Below, piece by piece: positions 35,338-44,461 of a stretch of 64,000 nt of DNA (positions are counted from its first letter, which is position 1; each line of letters opens with the position of its first letter). A program made the position numbers and the translations under genes. The notes beneath the pieces were generated by a model, which was given only the letters and a program-made list of their open reading frames with translations, had not been told where the DNA came from and ran no database searches. Origin of the DNA: Kitasatospora sp. MAP5-34 (GTDB lineage: Bacteria; Actinomycetota; Actinomycetes; Streptomycetales; Streptomycetaceae); assembly GCF_029894335.1 (NCBI RefSeq), contig NZ_JARXZC010000030.1, forward strand, positions 33,662 to 97,661, given 5' to 3'.

Positions 35338-35922
35338 CTACGAGTCTTGATCAACCTCGGTGGCGGCGCGACCGTACCAGAGGGTGCCTTCGCCGTACTT
35401 GCGCGAACGCAAGCCTTCGAAACCCTCGGGCCAGCCGAACTCGCCGCCGCGAGTGCTGCGTTCCACGGTGACGAGTGCGTCCTCCGTGAGCCAGCCCCCG
35501 GCCAGGAGTGTGATCACAATCTCCCGCACCTCGTCGTCCGTGACGGAGTACGGCGGATCGAGGAAGACCAGGTCGTACGGCGTCGCGGGCGGCGGCCCGG
35601 CAATCACCCGTTCGGCCCGGTCGGCGCGGACCTCGGCGCCCGGGAGGCCGAGGGTGCGGACGTTCTCCTTGACGATCTTGGCGGCGCTCGCGTCCGACTC
35701 GACCAGCAGGACGTGCTCGGCGCCCCGGGAGAGCGCCTCCAGGCCGACCGCGCCGGAGCCGCCGAACAGGTCGAGCATCCGGGCCCCGTGGATCGTCCCG
35801 TGCAGGGCCTCCAGGGTGGAGAACATCGCCTCCCGGGCCTTGTCGGAGGTCGGGCGGGTGGTCCGGCCTGGCGGCACGGCGAGGCGGCGGCCGCCGGCCG
35901 TACCGCCGATCACGCGGGTCAT
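35338..35922 (-). CDS. rsmD: 16S rRNA (guanine966-N2)-methyltransferase
   Basis: 194 aa. MTRVIGGTAGGRRLAVPPGRTTRPTSDKAREAMFSTL is the RsmD N-terminus; LDLFGGSGAVGLEALSRGA is AdoMet motif I, and YDLVFLDPPY the DPPY catalytic motif IV. Start ATG 35922 with AAAGGA upstream. The order rsmD-coaD (28-bp gap) is the common bacterial arrangement. Confidence 0.97.
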   Translation of the reverse strand: MTRVIGGTAGGRRLAVPPGRTTRPTSDKAREAMFSTLEALHGTIHGARMLDLFGGSGAVGLEALSRGAEHVLLVESDASAAKIVKENVRTLGLPGAEVRADRAERVIAGPPPATPYDLVFLDPPYSVTDDEVREIVITLLAGGWLTEDALVTVERSTRGGEFGWPEGFEGLRSRKYGEGTLWYGRAATEVDQDS

Positions 35923-36008
35923 CCGGGGTGTGTCCTTTCGTGGCTCAGCTGAGCCACCACGGTATCCCTGCAGCTTGGGTGGCTCCACCAACAGGCAACC
36001 GGGTGACC

Positions 36009-36104
36009 ACAGGGGCGCGAGGAACTGCGCGAAGCGGGAGGGCACAGGCTGTTGCCTTCCGATCTCGCGCACGCGTTTAAGCGAGCAGAGCCCCGCGCCC
36101 CTGT
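36009..36104. repeat. Dispersed inverted repeat, copy 3 (subtype with 19-nt insertion)
   Basis: Arms ACAGGGGCGCG (from 36009) and CCCCGCGCCCCTGT (36091-36104) enclose an inner stem GCGCGAAgCGGGAGGGCA / TGCCTTCCGaTCTCGCGC. A 19-nt unpaired segment, ACGCGTTTAAGCGAGCAGA (36071-36089), separates the right inner and outer arms. Copy 6 at 55911 has the same layout. Sits just below the stop of the gene at 36118, preceded by AGGCAACCGGGTGACCA (35993-36009). Confidence 0.78.
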
Positions 36105-36117
36105 CCGGTCGGCCCGT

Positions 36118-36636
36118 TTACTCAGCAGGCAAAGCCGCTGCCGCTCCGAGGAGGGCCGGGGAGGCGTAGCGGGACCAGGAGAGGCAACCGTCGGGCGGGC
36201 AGTACTCGGGGCGGCGCGGGTCGTGGCCGAGCTCGCGGAGCTTCGTACGGACGGAGTCCGGCGTACGGCCGAACCGGGCGGCTATCCGGGCTACGGTCTC
36301 GTTCTCGTGGAAGCGGCGGATCAACTCCTCCTCGTGCTGCGGCACCCAGGGGGCGCCGTGTCCGGGGTAGAGCTCACGCAGCACGTCGCGGTCGGGGATG
36401 GGCTCGGAGACGTCGGCGACGATCGCCAGCGCACGCAGCGCGCGGTTGAGCGCGATCCGGAGCGAGGCGACGTCCTCGACGGGGAGGCGGATCTTGCCTG
36501 AAGCGAGGGGCGCGGCAGCGGCCCCCTCGCGCCAGCCGGTCAGGGTGAGGGTGACTTCGCGGTCGTCCTCGCTGGCGAGCTCGATCCGGAAGATCTTGTC
36601 GCCGAGCGGGAGCTCGTTGAGATGACGAAATGCCAT
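36118..36636 (-). CDS. Unknown protein with putative C-terminal helix-turn-helix
   Basis: 172 aa, family not recognised. The N-terminal half is beta-rich (LNELPLGDKIFRIELASEDDREVTLTLTGW, SGKIRLPVEDVASLRIALNRALRAL). The C-terminal half carries EEELIRRFHENETVARIAARFGRTPDSVRTKLRELGHD, which reads as a helix-turn-helix (about 103-140). It could be a DNA-binding protein. Start ATG 36636. The gene is separated from recG by a hairpin at 36661-36686. Confidence 0.7.
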   Translation of the reverse strand: MAFRHLNELPLGDKIFRIELASEDDREVTLTLTGWREGAAAAPLASGKIRLPVEDVASLRIALNRALRALAIVADVSEPIPDRDVLRELYPGHGAPWVPQHEEELIRRFHENETVARIAARFGRTPDSVRTKLRELGHDPRRPEYCPPDGCLSWSRYASPALLGAAAALPAE

Positions 36637-36660
36637 GGCAGGACCCCCAGATGTCGTGCC

Positions 36661-36686
36661 AGGGACGCACCTTGGGGGTGCGCCCT
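36661..36686 (-). terminator. Hairpin between recG and the unknown gene
   Basis: AGGGACGCACC and GGTGCGCCCT pair over 10 bp with one bulged A and a 5-nt loop, about 55 nt below the recG stop. No T-tract. Confidence 0.55.
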
Positions 36687-36741
36687 GAACACCTTCATTC
36701 TCTCGTGGGGCACTGACAATTCACGGTCCGTCAGCTGGGCG

Positions 36742-38973
36742 TCAGCCCTTCTCCAGGTAGTCGGCGCGGTCCTCGTCGAGGAGGCTCGCGAGGGTCAGCC
36801 GGAGGTCCGGGTGGTCGGCCAGTTCCTGGTCCCGGGCGACCAGTTGGGTGGCCTCCTCGCGGGCCGCCGCGATCACGTCCTCGTCGTCCAGGACGGAGAG
36901 CACCTTGAGCGAGGACTTCACCCCGGACTGCGCCTGGCCGAGCACATCGCCCTCACGGCGCTGTTCGAGGTCGATCCGGGAGAGCTCGAAGCCGTCCAGC
37001 GTCCCCGCGACGGCGTCCAGCCGGGCCCGGGCCGAGGAGCCGGCGGGCATGTCGCTGACCAGCAGGCAGAGCCCGGGGGCGCTGCCCCGGCCGACCCGGC
37101 CGCGCAGCTGGTGCAGCTGGGAGACGCCGAAGCGGTCGGCGTCCAGGATGACCATCACGGTGGAGTTCGGGACGTTGACGCCGACCTCGATCACGGTGGT
37201 GGCGACCAGGACGTCCACCTCCCCCGCCGCGAAGCGCTTCATCACGTCGTCCTTGGCGTCCGGCGCGAGCCGCCCGTGCAGGATCTCCACCCGCAGCCCG
37301 GCCAGCGGCCCCTTGCCCAGCATCTCGGCCGTCTCCACGACCGCGAGCGGCGGACGGCGGTCGTCGCTCGCCGCCCCGAGGTCCTCCGGGTCGTCGGGCA
37401 GCGCCTTGCGCTTCTTCGCCCCGCCCTTCCCGTTCTTCCCGTCCTCCGGCTCGTCGCCGATCCGGGGACAGACCACGTACGCCTGGTGCCCCTTGCCGAC
37501 CTCCTCGCGGACCCGCTCCCAGGCCCTGGCCAGGAAGTTGGGCTTCTCCAGCGCGGGCACCACATGGGTGGAGATCGGCGAGCGGCCCGCCGGGAGCTGG
37601 TCCAGCACGGACGTCTCCAGATCGCCGAAGACCGTCATCGCGACCGTGCGCGGGATCGGCGTCGCCGTCATCACCAGCAGGTGCGGCGGCTGCTCGCCCT
37701 TGGCGCGCAGCGCGTCCCGCTGCTCGACGCCGAAGCGGTGCTGCTCGTCCACCACGACCAGGCCGAGATCCTGGAACTGGACCTTGTCCTCGATCAGCGC
37801 GTGCGTCCCGATCGCGATCCCGGCATCACCACAGGCCATGTCCAGCATCACCTGCCGCCGGGCCGGAACACCCATCGAACCGGTCAGCAGCACGACCTTC
37901 GTCCCGAGGTCCGAGCCCCCGAGCATGCCGCCCTCCGCCAAGTCCCCCATCATCTCGGCGATCGACCGGTGATGCTGCTGCGCGAGCACCTCCGTCGGCG
38001 CGAGCAGGACGGCCTGGCCGCCGCTGTCGACCACCGTCAGCATCGCCCGCAACGCGACCAGGGTCTTCCCGGAGCCGACCTCGCCCTGGAGCAGCCGGTG
38101 CATCGGGTGCTCGGTTTCAAGATCCTTGAAGATCTCGCCGCAGACCTTCTGCTGCCCGTCGGTGAGGGTGAAGGGGAGGCGGGCGTCGAAGGCGTCCAGC
38201 AGGCCGTCGGCACGGCGCGGCCGGGGTACGGCGGGGAGCGCGGAGTCGGCGGCGCGGCGTTGGGCCAGCGCGACCTGGAGGACGAAGGCCTCGTCCCAGC
38301 GGAGGCGGGCCCGGGCGGCCTCGCGGTCGGCCTGGCTGCGCGGGCGGTGGACCAGTTCGAGGGCTTCGGTCAGCGGGAGCAGCTGGTGCTTGGCGCGCAG
38401 CTCGGCCGGGAGCGGCTCGCCGACCCCGGCCCAGGCAGTGGCAGCGAAGCTGTCCAGGACGAGTTCCACGCAGGCGGCCAGCTTCCAGCTGGGCAGCTGG
38501 GCGCTGGCCGGGTAGACCGGGATCATCCGGCCGGCGAACTGGGTGGCGGTGTCCGAGTCGGCGTCGGCGTCCAGCAGTTGGTAGTCGGGCGAGGCGAGCT
38601 GGCGGGTGCGGTTGAAAAGCCCGACCTTGCCCGCGAACAGCCCCTGGAGCCCCGGGCGCAGGTCCTTCTGGCGCCAGCCCTGGTTGAAGAAGACCAGGCT
38701 GAGCCGTCCCCGGCCGTCGGTGACCACGACCTCCAGGCGGTCGCCGCGGCGCGCCTTGAAGGGGATCAGCGTGACCTTCTCGATCCTGGCGAGCACGGTC
38801 ACGTGCTCGTCGACTTCGAGGTCGTCGAGGCTGGTCAGCTGGCCGCGTTCGACGTACCGGCGCGGGTAGTGGTGCAGCAGGTCACCGACCGTGCGCAGCT
38901 TGAGGCTGTCGGCGAGGACCTTCGCGGTGCGGTCGCCGACCACCTTGACCAGGGGTTCATCCAGAGCAGGCAT
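36742..38973 (-). CDS. recG: ATP-dependent DNA helicase RecG
   Basis: Remodels stalled forks and Holliday junctions. 743 aa: wedge/OB domain at LTSLDDLEVDEHVTVLARIEKV; Walker A LLQGEVGSGKTLVALRAM; DEQHRFG (DExH box); MTATPIPRT; VLVATTVIEVGVNVPNST; QLHQLRGRVGRG (motif VI). An about 45-residue Lys/Asp-rich insertion (about 495-540) lies between helicase lobes. ATG 38973 is preferred to the TTG one codon earlier. Confidence 0.98.
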   Translation of the reverse strand: MPALDEPLVKVVGDRTAKVLADSLKLRTVGDLLHHYPRRYVERGQLTSLDDLEVDEHVTVLARIEKVTLIPFKARRGDRLEVVVTDGRGRLSLVFFNQGWRQKDLRPGLQGLFAGKVGLFNRTRQLASPDYQLLDADADSDTATQFAGRMIPVYPASAQLPSWKLAACVELVLDSFAATAWAGVGEPLPAELRAKHQLLPLTEALELVHRPRSQADREAARARLRWDEAFVLQVALAQRRAADSALPAVPRPRRADGLLDAFDARLPFTLTDGQQKVCGEIFKDLETEHPMHRLLQGEVGSGKTLVALRAMLTVVDSGGQAVLLAPTEVLAQQHHRSIAEMMGDLAEGGMLGGSDLGTKVVLLTGSMGVPARRQVMLDMACGDAGIAIGTHALIEDKVQFQDLGLVVVDEQHRFGVEQRDALRAKGEQPPHLLVMTATPIPRTVAMTVFGDLETSVLDQLPAGRSPISTHVVPALEKPNFLARAWERVREEVGKGHQAYVVCPRIGDEPEDGKNGKGGAKKRKALPDDPEDLGAASDDRRPPLAVVETAEMLGKGPLAGLRVEILHGRLAPDAKDDVMKRFAAGEVDVLVATTVIEVGVNVPNSTVMVILDADRFGVSQLHQLRGRVGRGSAPGLCLLVSDMPAGSSARARLDAVAGTLDGFELSRIDLEQRREGDVLGQAQSGVKSSLKVLSVLDDEDVIAAAREEATQLVARDQELADHPDLRLTLASLLDEDRADYLEKG

Positions 38974-39021
38974 CAAGCCCTATTGGACACCACCGGACCG
39001 ACACTCCGTTGAATTCGAGCT

Positions 39022-40680
39022 CTACTCGACGCCGATGAGCAGCGGTGCCGACTCCCGGCCGCCCGCGAAGACCACGGTGTCCACCTCGGGCCGCTGCCTG
39101 CGGGCGTGCGCGACCAGCTCGTCGGCGATCCGGTGCGGGGTGCCCGCGCCGAGGACCAGGGTGACGAGTTCGCCGCCGGCCGCGAGCATCCGGGAGAGCA
39201 CGGTCTCGCCGGTGCTGAGCAGGCCGGGGCCGATCACCGCGACGTCGCCGTCGATCAGGCCGAGCACGTCCCCCGCCTGGCAGACCCCGGCCATCGTCCA
39301 GGACTCCCCCTCGGCGACGGCGAGTTCGGCGTAGCGGGTGGCCCCGGCGGCGGAGGTCATGGCGACCACGTCCTCGTCGAAGCGCCGGGAGTTCTCGTGC
39401 ACGGCGAGCGCGGCGAGGCCCTGGACGGGCGAGCGGGTGGGCAGCACGGCGATCCGTACGCCCTCCTCGCGGAGCTGGTCGGCGGCGGCTCCGGCGGCGG
39501 CGCGCAGTTCGGGGTCGTTGAGCAGCAGGACGACCTCGCGGGCCCCGCAGCGCCGCAGCGCCTCGGCGAGTTCGGCGCTGGCCGGCGGTCGGTCCGGGTC
39601 GGCGAGCAGGACGGCGGCGCCCGCCTGCCGGCAGAGTTCGGCGAGGCCGCTGCCGGAGACCACGCTGAGCACGGCCCGGCCCTCCGGTGCGGCGCCCGCG
39701 CGGTCGCCCGCCCGCTCCCCGGCCCGGGCGGCGGCCTCGGCGAAGTGGGTGATCCGGATCTGGTACGGCCGACCGGCCTCGACCCCGGCCTCGACGGCGG
39801 CACCGGCGTCGTCCACATGGACGTGGACGTTCCAGAGGCCGTCTCCGCCGCCGACCACCAGCGAGTCCCCGAGCGCGGCGAGTCTGCCCCGGAGCATCGG
39901 GAGGGCCTGGTCGGGGGCGTCCAGCAGGTAGATGACCTCGAAGGCGGGGTGGCCGGGGCCGGGCGGTCGTTCGTGGCCCTCGCAGCTCTCGAAGGTCCGG
40001 TGGTGCGGCAGGCCGAGCGCGCCGGGCTCGCCGAGTTCCTGGCGCAGCGCGACCGGGCCCATCGGGGTCTGTCCGGCGACGGCGTCCGAGAGCGCGCCGA
40101 GGATGGCGACCAGCCCGCGCCCGCCGGCGTCCACCACACCGGCCTCGGCGAGCACGTCGAGCTGCTCGGGTGTGTGCAGCAGGGCCTTACGGGCGGCCTG
40201 GTAGGCGGTGTCGGCGGCTTCGGCGAGCCCGCCCGCGCCTTCGGCGGCGGCCTGGGCGGCGGCGGCGGCCACGGTGAGAAGCGTCCCCTCGACCGGTTCG
40301 GCGACGGCCTGGTAGGCGGATTCGGCGGCGCGCAGCAGGGCGGCGCGGAAGTGTTCGGGCTCGCCGCCCCGGGCGAGCACCTCGGCCAGCCCGCGCAGCA
40401 GCTGGGCGAGGATCACGCCGGAGTTGCCCCGGGCGCCGATCAGCGCGCCCCGGGCCATCGCCGCGACGGTGCTCCCCAGGTCGGGCTCGGCGTCGTCGGC
40501 GAAGCAGCCCTCGACCGCGACGGCCGCCGACTCCACGGTCAGGTAGAGGTTGGTGCCGGTGTCGCCGTCCGGGACGGGGTAGACGTTGAGCGCGTCGATC
40601 TCCTCGCGCGCCTGGCCGAGGGCGGTCAGCGCGAGCCTGCACCAGGTACGGACGGCCGGGGCGTCGAGCGTGTCCAGCAC
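39022..40680 (-). CDS. DAK2-domain fatty-acid-kinase-like protein (FakA/YloV)
   Basis: 552 aa. ALNVYPVPDGDTGTNLYLTVESA is the dihydroxyacetone-kinase-type DAK2 ATP/Mg site (about 30-52); ALIGARGNSGVILAQLLRGL follows; the C-terminal half matches the FakA domain (YLLDAPD..., SVVSGSGLAELCRQ, VHENSRRFDEDVVAMTSAAGATRYAELAVAE). FakA phosphorylates fatty acids bound by FakB/DegV; no fakB is in this window. Start GTG 40680 with GGAGGAG 5 nt upstream. The order rpmB - yloV - recG is conserved with Firmicutes. Confidence 0.92.
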   Translation of the reverse strand: MLDTLDAPAVRTWCRLALTALGQAREEIDALNVYPVPDGDTGTNLYLTVESAAVAVEGCFADDAEPDLGSTVAAMARGALIGARGNSGVILAQLLRGLAEVLARGGEPEHFRAALLRAAESAYQAVAEPVEGTLLTVAAAAAQAAAEGAGGLAEAADTAYQAARKALLHTPEQLDVLAEAGVVDAGGRGLVAILGALSDAVAGQTPMGPVALRQELGEPGALGLPHHRTFESCEGHERPPGPGHPAFEVIYLLDAPDQALPMLRGRLAALGDSLVVGGGDGLWNVHVHVDDAGAAVEAGVEAGRPYQIRITHFAEAAARAGERAGDRAGAAPEGRAVLSVVSGSGLAELCRQAGAAVLLADPDRPPASAELAEALRRCGAREVVLLLNDPELRAAAGAAADQLREEGVRIAVLPTRSPVQGLAALAVHENSRRFDEDVVAMTSAAGATRYAELAVAEGESWTMAGVCQAGDVLGLIDGDVAVIGPGLLSTGETVLSRMLAAGGELVTLVLGAGTPHRIADELVAHARRQRPEVDTVVFAGGRESAPLLIGVE

Positions 40681-41016
40681 CAGGTCTCCTCCGGATGAAC
40701 GCCACCGGAACGCGGATGAACGCGGCCGCTACGCGGTGGCGAGGGTGATGCTGGCAGGTTAGACCCTCGCTCCCCAAGGGACGGAGGGTCTCCTCCGGGC
40801 GGGATCGGGATCGTCGCTGGCAGGAGGCTCGCCCGGCGACGATCAAGGGCCCGGTCATGGTAGTTTCGTTGAACCGGAGTCGGCGTTGTATGCTCTCCCG
40901 GTTGCCTGGAACAGTCCAGGCTCACCCTTTGATCCGGTCTGGTCCCACGCGAGTGGTCCAGTTGGTTCAGCCGGGGTTTTCGAACGTAAATGATCTGAAG
41001 TCTTGGAGTGACTCCT
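40681..41016 (+). promoter_or_regulatory. Divergent promoter region of the FakA-like gene and rpmB
   Basis: 336 bp without a gene. On the plus strand TATGCT at 40889-40894 is a plausible -10; the nearest -35-like hexamer (TTGAAC, 40869-40874) is only 14 bp away, so the pairing is uncertain. The rpmB leader then carries a hairpin, GCCTGGA-ACAG-TCCAGGC (40904-40921), about 95 nt before the start. Confidence 0.4.
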
Positions 41017-41202
41017 GTGGCTGCCAACTGCGACGTCTGCGGCAAGGGGCCGGGCTTCGGCAACAGCATCTCCTTCTCACACCGCCGTACCCCCCGTCGT
41101 TGGAACCCCAACATTCAGACGGTGCGCGCTGTGATCGGGCGGACGCCGAAGCGGCTCAATGTCTGCACCTCGTGCATCAAGGCCGGTAAGGTCTCGCGCT
41201 GA
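41017..41202 (+). CDS. rpmB: 50S ribosomal protein bL28
   Basis: 61 aa: AANCDVCGKGPGFGN, SHRRTPRRWNPNIQTV, LNVCTSCIKAGKVSR. Two CxxC pairs make this the zinc-binding form. Start GTG 41017 with GGAG 8 nt upstream. Single-gene unit closed by the hairpin at 41317. Confidence 0.97.
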   Translation: MAANCDVCGKGPGFGNSISFSHRRTPRRWNPNIQTVRAVIGRTPKRLNVCTSCIKAGKVSR

Positions 41203-41316
41203 CGCGCAGACCGGTAAGCCGGTCCTCCAGATTGCCGATCCATCTTCGGGTGGGTCGGCTCTCTGTTTTGTGGTTCAGGGCCATCCGTTCAGGGTCATCC
41301 CGGGACCACGGGGCTT

Positions 41317-41358
41317 CACTGATGCCGGTCAGGGCCAACGCCCTGACCGGCATCAGTG
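41317..41358. terminator. Very strong bidirectional hairpin
   Basis: A perfect 19-bp stem, CACTGATGCCGGTCAGGGC and its complement, closed by a CAAC tetraloop, centred between convergent rpmB and thiD (20 nt below the thiD stop). No T-tract on either side. Confidence 0.85.
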
Positions 41359-41378
41359 TGTTCCGAGCCGCTGAGGCG

Positions 41379-42170
41379 TCAGCGCCAGCGCCAGGCGTGG
41401 TCGACCGGGCCGATGCCCGCGCCCAGGGCGAAGCCGGCCTGGATCGCGCCGGTGATGTACTCCTTGGCGGCCGCGACCGCCTCGGGCATCTCGCGGCCCT
41501 TGGCCAGCTCGGCGGCGATCGAGCTGGCGAGGGTGCAGCCGGTGCCGTGGGTGTGGCGGTTGTCGTACCGGGGGGCGCGGTACCAGTGCTCCGCGCCGTC
41601 GGGGCCGACCAGCAGGTCGGCGGCCTCGCCCTCCAGGTGGCCGCCCTTGATCAGCACCCAGCGCGGGCCGAGCGCGAGCAGCGCGTCGGCGGCGGCGCGC
41701 ATCTCGCGCTCCTCGGTGACGATGAGGCCGGTGAGCTGCGTCACCTCGTGCAGGTTGGGCGTGGCGAGGGTGGCGACCGGGAGCAGCCGCTCCCGTACGG
41801 TGGCGACCGCCTCGGCGGCGAGCAGCGCGTCACCGTGCTTGGAGACGCCGACCGGGTCCACCACCACCGGGGCGTCGACGCCCGCGAGCAGTTCGGAGAC
41901 GGTCTCCACCAGCTCGATCGAGGCGAGCATCCCGGTCTTGACCGCCTGCACGCCGATGTCGTCGACGACGCTGCGGAACTGTGCGCGGACGGCCTCGGCC
42001 GGTAGCTCCCAGTAGCCCTGGACGCCGAGCGAGTTCTGCGCGGTGACGGCGGTGATCACGCTCATGCCGTGCACGCCGAGGGCGAGCATCGCCTTCAGGT
42101 CGGCCTGGATGCCGGCGCCACCGCCGCTGTCCGAGCCGGCGACGGTGAGTACGCGGGGAGGAGAAGCCAT
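41379..42170 (-). CDS. thiD: Hydroxymethylpyrimidine (phosphate) kinase
   Basis: Phosphorylates HMP and HMP-P for thiamine synthesis. 263 aa of the ribokinase family: VLTVAGSDSGGGAGIQADLKAMLALGVHGMSVITAVTAQN (substrate loop), VVDPVGVSKHGDALL, GLIVTEEREM and the anion-hole/catalytic HGTGCTLASSIAAELAKG. Start ATG 42170 with AGGTAGG 9 nt upstream. Co-directional with pfkA, 58 bp below it. Confidence 0.96.
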   Translation of the reverse strand: MASPPRVLTVAGSDSGGGAGIQADLKAMLALGVHGMSVITAVTAQNSLGVQGYWELPAEAVRAQFRSVVDDIGVQAVKTGMLASIELVETVSELLAGVDAPVVVDPVGVSKHGDALLAAEAVATVRERLLPVATLATPNLHEVTQLTGLIVTEEREMRAAADALLALGPRWVLIKGGHLEGEAADLLVGPDGAEHWYRAPRYDNRHTHGTGCTLASSIAAELAKGREMPEAVAAAKEYITGAIQAGFALGAGIGPVDHAWRWR

Positions 42171-42228
42171 GGGCGACAACCTACCTGGAGCGGCTCTGGA
42201 GCTGCAGTGCCGGTTCGGACAGAGGCCC

Positions 42229-43254
42229 TCAGAGCACCGCTTCGGACTCCACCCAGCGGTCCTGCGGGACGGTCTTGAGCCCGGTGACGGCCTCGGCGAC
42301 CGGGGCGAGCAGGATCTCGGTTCCGCGCAGGGCGGTGAAGTGGCCGAAGGCGCCCTTGTGGACGGCTTCGACGGCGTGCCAGCCGAACCGGGTGGCGAGC
42401 ACGCGGTCGAAGGCGGTCGGGGTGCCGCCGCGCTGGGTGTGGCCGAGGATGACCGGGCGGGCCTCCTTGCCGAGCAGGCCCTCGAGTTCGGCGGCGAGCC
42501 GGTTGCCGATGCCGCCGAAGGTCTGGTGGCCGTACTGGTCGACCGCGCCGTGGTCGAACCGGAGCGTGCCGGGGGCGGGCTTGGCGCCCTCGGCGACGGC
42601 GATGATGGCGAACTTCTTGCCGCGCCGGAAGCGTTCCTCGATCATCCGGGCGACGCCCTCGATGTCGAAGGGCTTCTCGGGGATGAGGATGCCGTGCGCG
42701 CCGCCGGCCATCCCGGCGGTCAGCGTGATCCAGCCGGTGTGACGGCCCATCAGCTCGACCACCATCACCCGCTGGTGGGACTCGGCGGTGGTCTTCAGCC
42801 GGTCGATCGCCTCGGTGGCGACGTGTACGGCGGTGTCGAAGCCGAAGGTGACGTCGGTGGCGTCGATGTCGTTGTCGATGGTCTTCGGTACGCCGACCAC
42901 GGGCAGCCCGGCGTCGCTGAACATCTTGGCGGCGGTCAGCGTGCCCTCGCCGCCGATCGCGATCAGGGCGTCGATGCCGAGGTTGTGGGCCAGCGTCTCG
43001 GCGTTGTCGACCGCCCAGTTGATCCGCTCGCGCTGGACCCGGGCCGAGCCGAGGATGGTGCCGCCGAGGGTGAGCAGACCGGTGACGTCGTCGTGCGAGA
43101 CGGGACGGCTGCGGCCCTCGATCAGGCCGAGGAAGCCGTCCTCGATCCCGATGATCTCGTCACCGTGGACGTCGGTGCCCCGGTGCACCACCGAGCGGAT
43201 CACCGCGTTGAGGCCGGGGCAGTCTCCGCCGCTGGTCAGGACACCGATACGCAT
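42229..43254 (-). CDS. pfkA: 6-phosphofructokinase
   Basis: Fructose-6-phosphate phosphorylation in glycolysis. 341 aa: MRIGVLTSGGDCPGLNAVIRS, LIAIGGEGTLTAAKM (the Gly following GGE points to ATP rather than pyrophosphate as donor), GVPKTIDNDIDATDVTFGFDTA, VMGRHTGW-type VELMGRHTGWITL and GHTQRGGTPTAFDR. Start ATG 43254. Streptomycetes have several Pfk paralogues, so the isoform is not assigned. Confidence 0.95.
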   Translation of the reverse strand: MRIGVLTSGGDCPGLNAVIRSVVHRGTDVHGDEIIGIEDGFLGLIEGRSRPVSHDDVTGLLTLGGTILGSARVQRERINWAVDNAETLAHNLGIDALIAIGGEGTLTAAKMFSDAGLPVVGVPKTIDNDIDATDVTFGFDTAVHVATEAIDRLKTTAESHQRVMVVELMGRHTGWITLTAGMAGGAHGILIPEKPFDIEGVARMIEERFRRGKKFAIIAVAEGAKPAPGTLRFDHGAVDQYGHQTFGGIGNRLAAELEGLLGKEARPVILGHTQRGGTPTAFDRVLATRFGWHAVEAVHKGAFGHFTALRGTEILLAPVAEAVTGLKTVPQDRWVESEAVL

Positions 43255-43492
43255 GGTGGCTGTGATCTCCGCTCCGGGCGGGGGCCGCCCCTGAGTAGAT
43301 GGTTGGTACGAGCCGGACACACCGGACATACCCGCCCGGACCGACAGCGCAAGAGTACGCTGTCAAGCCCTCCCCGAAGCCCATTCCCGCTCCCCGGCAA
43401 GGTCACTCGACCGGGGGCGCGTTGACGGCATTCCGCGCTCGCTCCGAGCTCCGAGCTCCGAGCTGCGCGCTCGTGCCGCCCTCGTGCCGCGC

Positions 43493-44461
43493 TCACTCCG
43501 CCGCGAAGTGGTCCCACCCGCCGACCCGGTCCCAGGGCGCACCGTCCACGGTCACCTGGCCGCCGCGCGCCGGGCTCGCCGTCCGGACCACCTGGCCGAC
43601 CACCCGCCAGCGGGCGGGCAACTGGACGCTGCTCGGGAAGGTCGCCACGATCGCGTGGTCCTCGCCGCCGGAGAGCACCCAGACCAGCGGGTCCACGCCG
43701 ACGGCCTGCCCGATGTCCGCCATCTGGGCGGGGACGTCGAAGTCCGCCGCGCGCAGGTCGATGTCGACGCCGCTGGCCTTGGCGACATGGCCGAGGTCGG
43801 CCACCAGGCCGTCGCTCACGTCGATCATCGCGGTGGCCCCGAGTTCGGAGGCGGCCGGGCCCGCGTGATACGGCGGTTCGGGGCGGCGGTGCGCCTCGAC
43901 GAAGGCGCGCGGTGAGCGGAAGCCCCGGGACAGCACGGTCAGCCCGGCCGCCGACCAGCCCAGCCAGCCCGTCACCGCGACCACGTCCCCGACCTGCGCG
44001 CCGGAGCGCACCACGGGCGCGCGGCCCTGCAGGTCACCCAGCGCGGTGATCGCCAGCGTGATGGTGTCGCCGCGTACCACGTCGCCACCGACCACGGCGG
44101 CACCGGCGACCTGGCACTCGTCGCGCAGGCCGTCCATCAGCTCGGTGGCCCAGGTGGTGGGCAGGTCGGCGGGGGCGACCAGACCCAGCAGTATCGCGGT
44201 CGGCACGGCCCCCATCGCGGCGATGTCGGCCAGGTTCTGGGCGGCGGACTTGCGTCCGACGTCGTACGCCGTGGACCAGTCGCGGCGGAAGTGGCTGCCC
44301 TCGATCAGTACGTCGGTGGTGGCGACCACCCGGCCGTCGGGCGCCTTGACCACTGCCGCGTCGTCCCCCGGACCGAGGTCGACGGCCGGGGTCAGCGGCA
44401 ACCTGGCCGTCAGCTCCCGGATGAGCCCGAACTCACCGAGCTCGCCCACGGTCCCCTGCAT
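43493..44461 (-). CDS. thiL: Thiamine-monophosphate kinase
   Basis: Makes thiamine pyrophosphate from thiamine phosphate. 322 aa: DLGPGDDAAVVKAPDGRVVATTDVLIEGSHFR (ATP and Mg site), AAQNLADIAAMGAVPTAILLGL, VAVTGWLGWSAAGL, AMIDVSDGLVADLGH and WVLSGGEDHAIVATFP. Start ATG 44461 with AGAGGA upstream. Confidence 0.97.
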   Translation of the reverse strand: MQGTVGELGEFGLIRELTARLPLTPAVDLGPGDDAAVVKAPDGRVVATTDVLIEGSHFRRDWSTAYDVGRKSAAQNLADIAAMGAVPTAILLGLVAPADLPTTWATELMDGLRDECQVAGAAVVGGDVVRGDTITLAITALGDLQGRAPVVRSGAQVGDVVAVTGWLGWSAAGLTVLSRGFRSPRAFVEAHRRPEPPYHAGPAASELGATAMIDVSDGLVADLGHVAKASGVDIDLRAADFDVPAQMADIGQAVGVDPLVWVLSGGEDHAIVATFPSSVQLPARWRVVGQVVRTASPARGGQVTVDGAPWDRVGGWDHFAAE

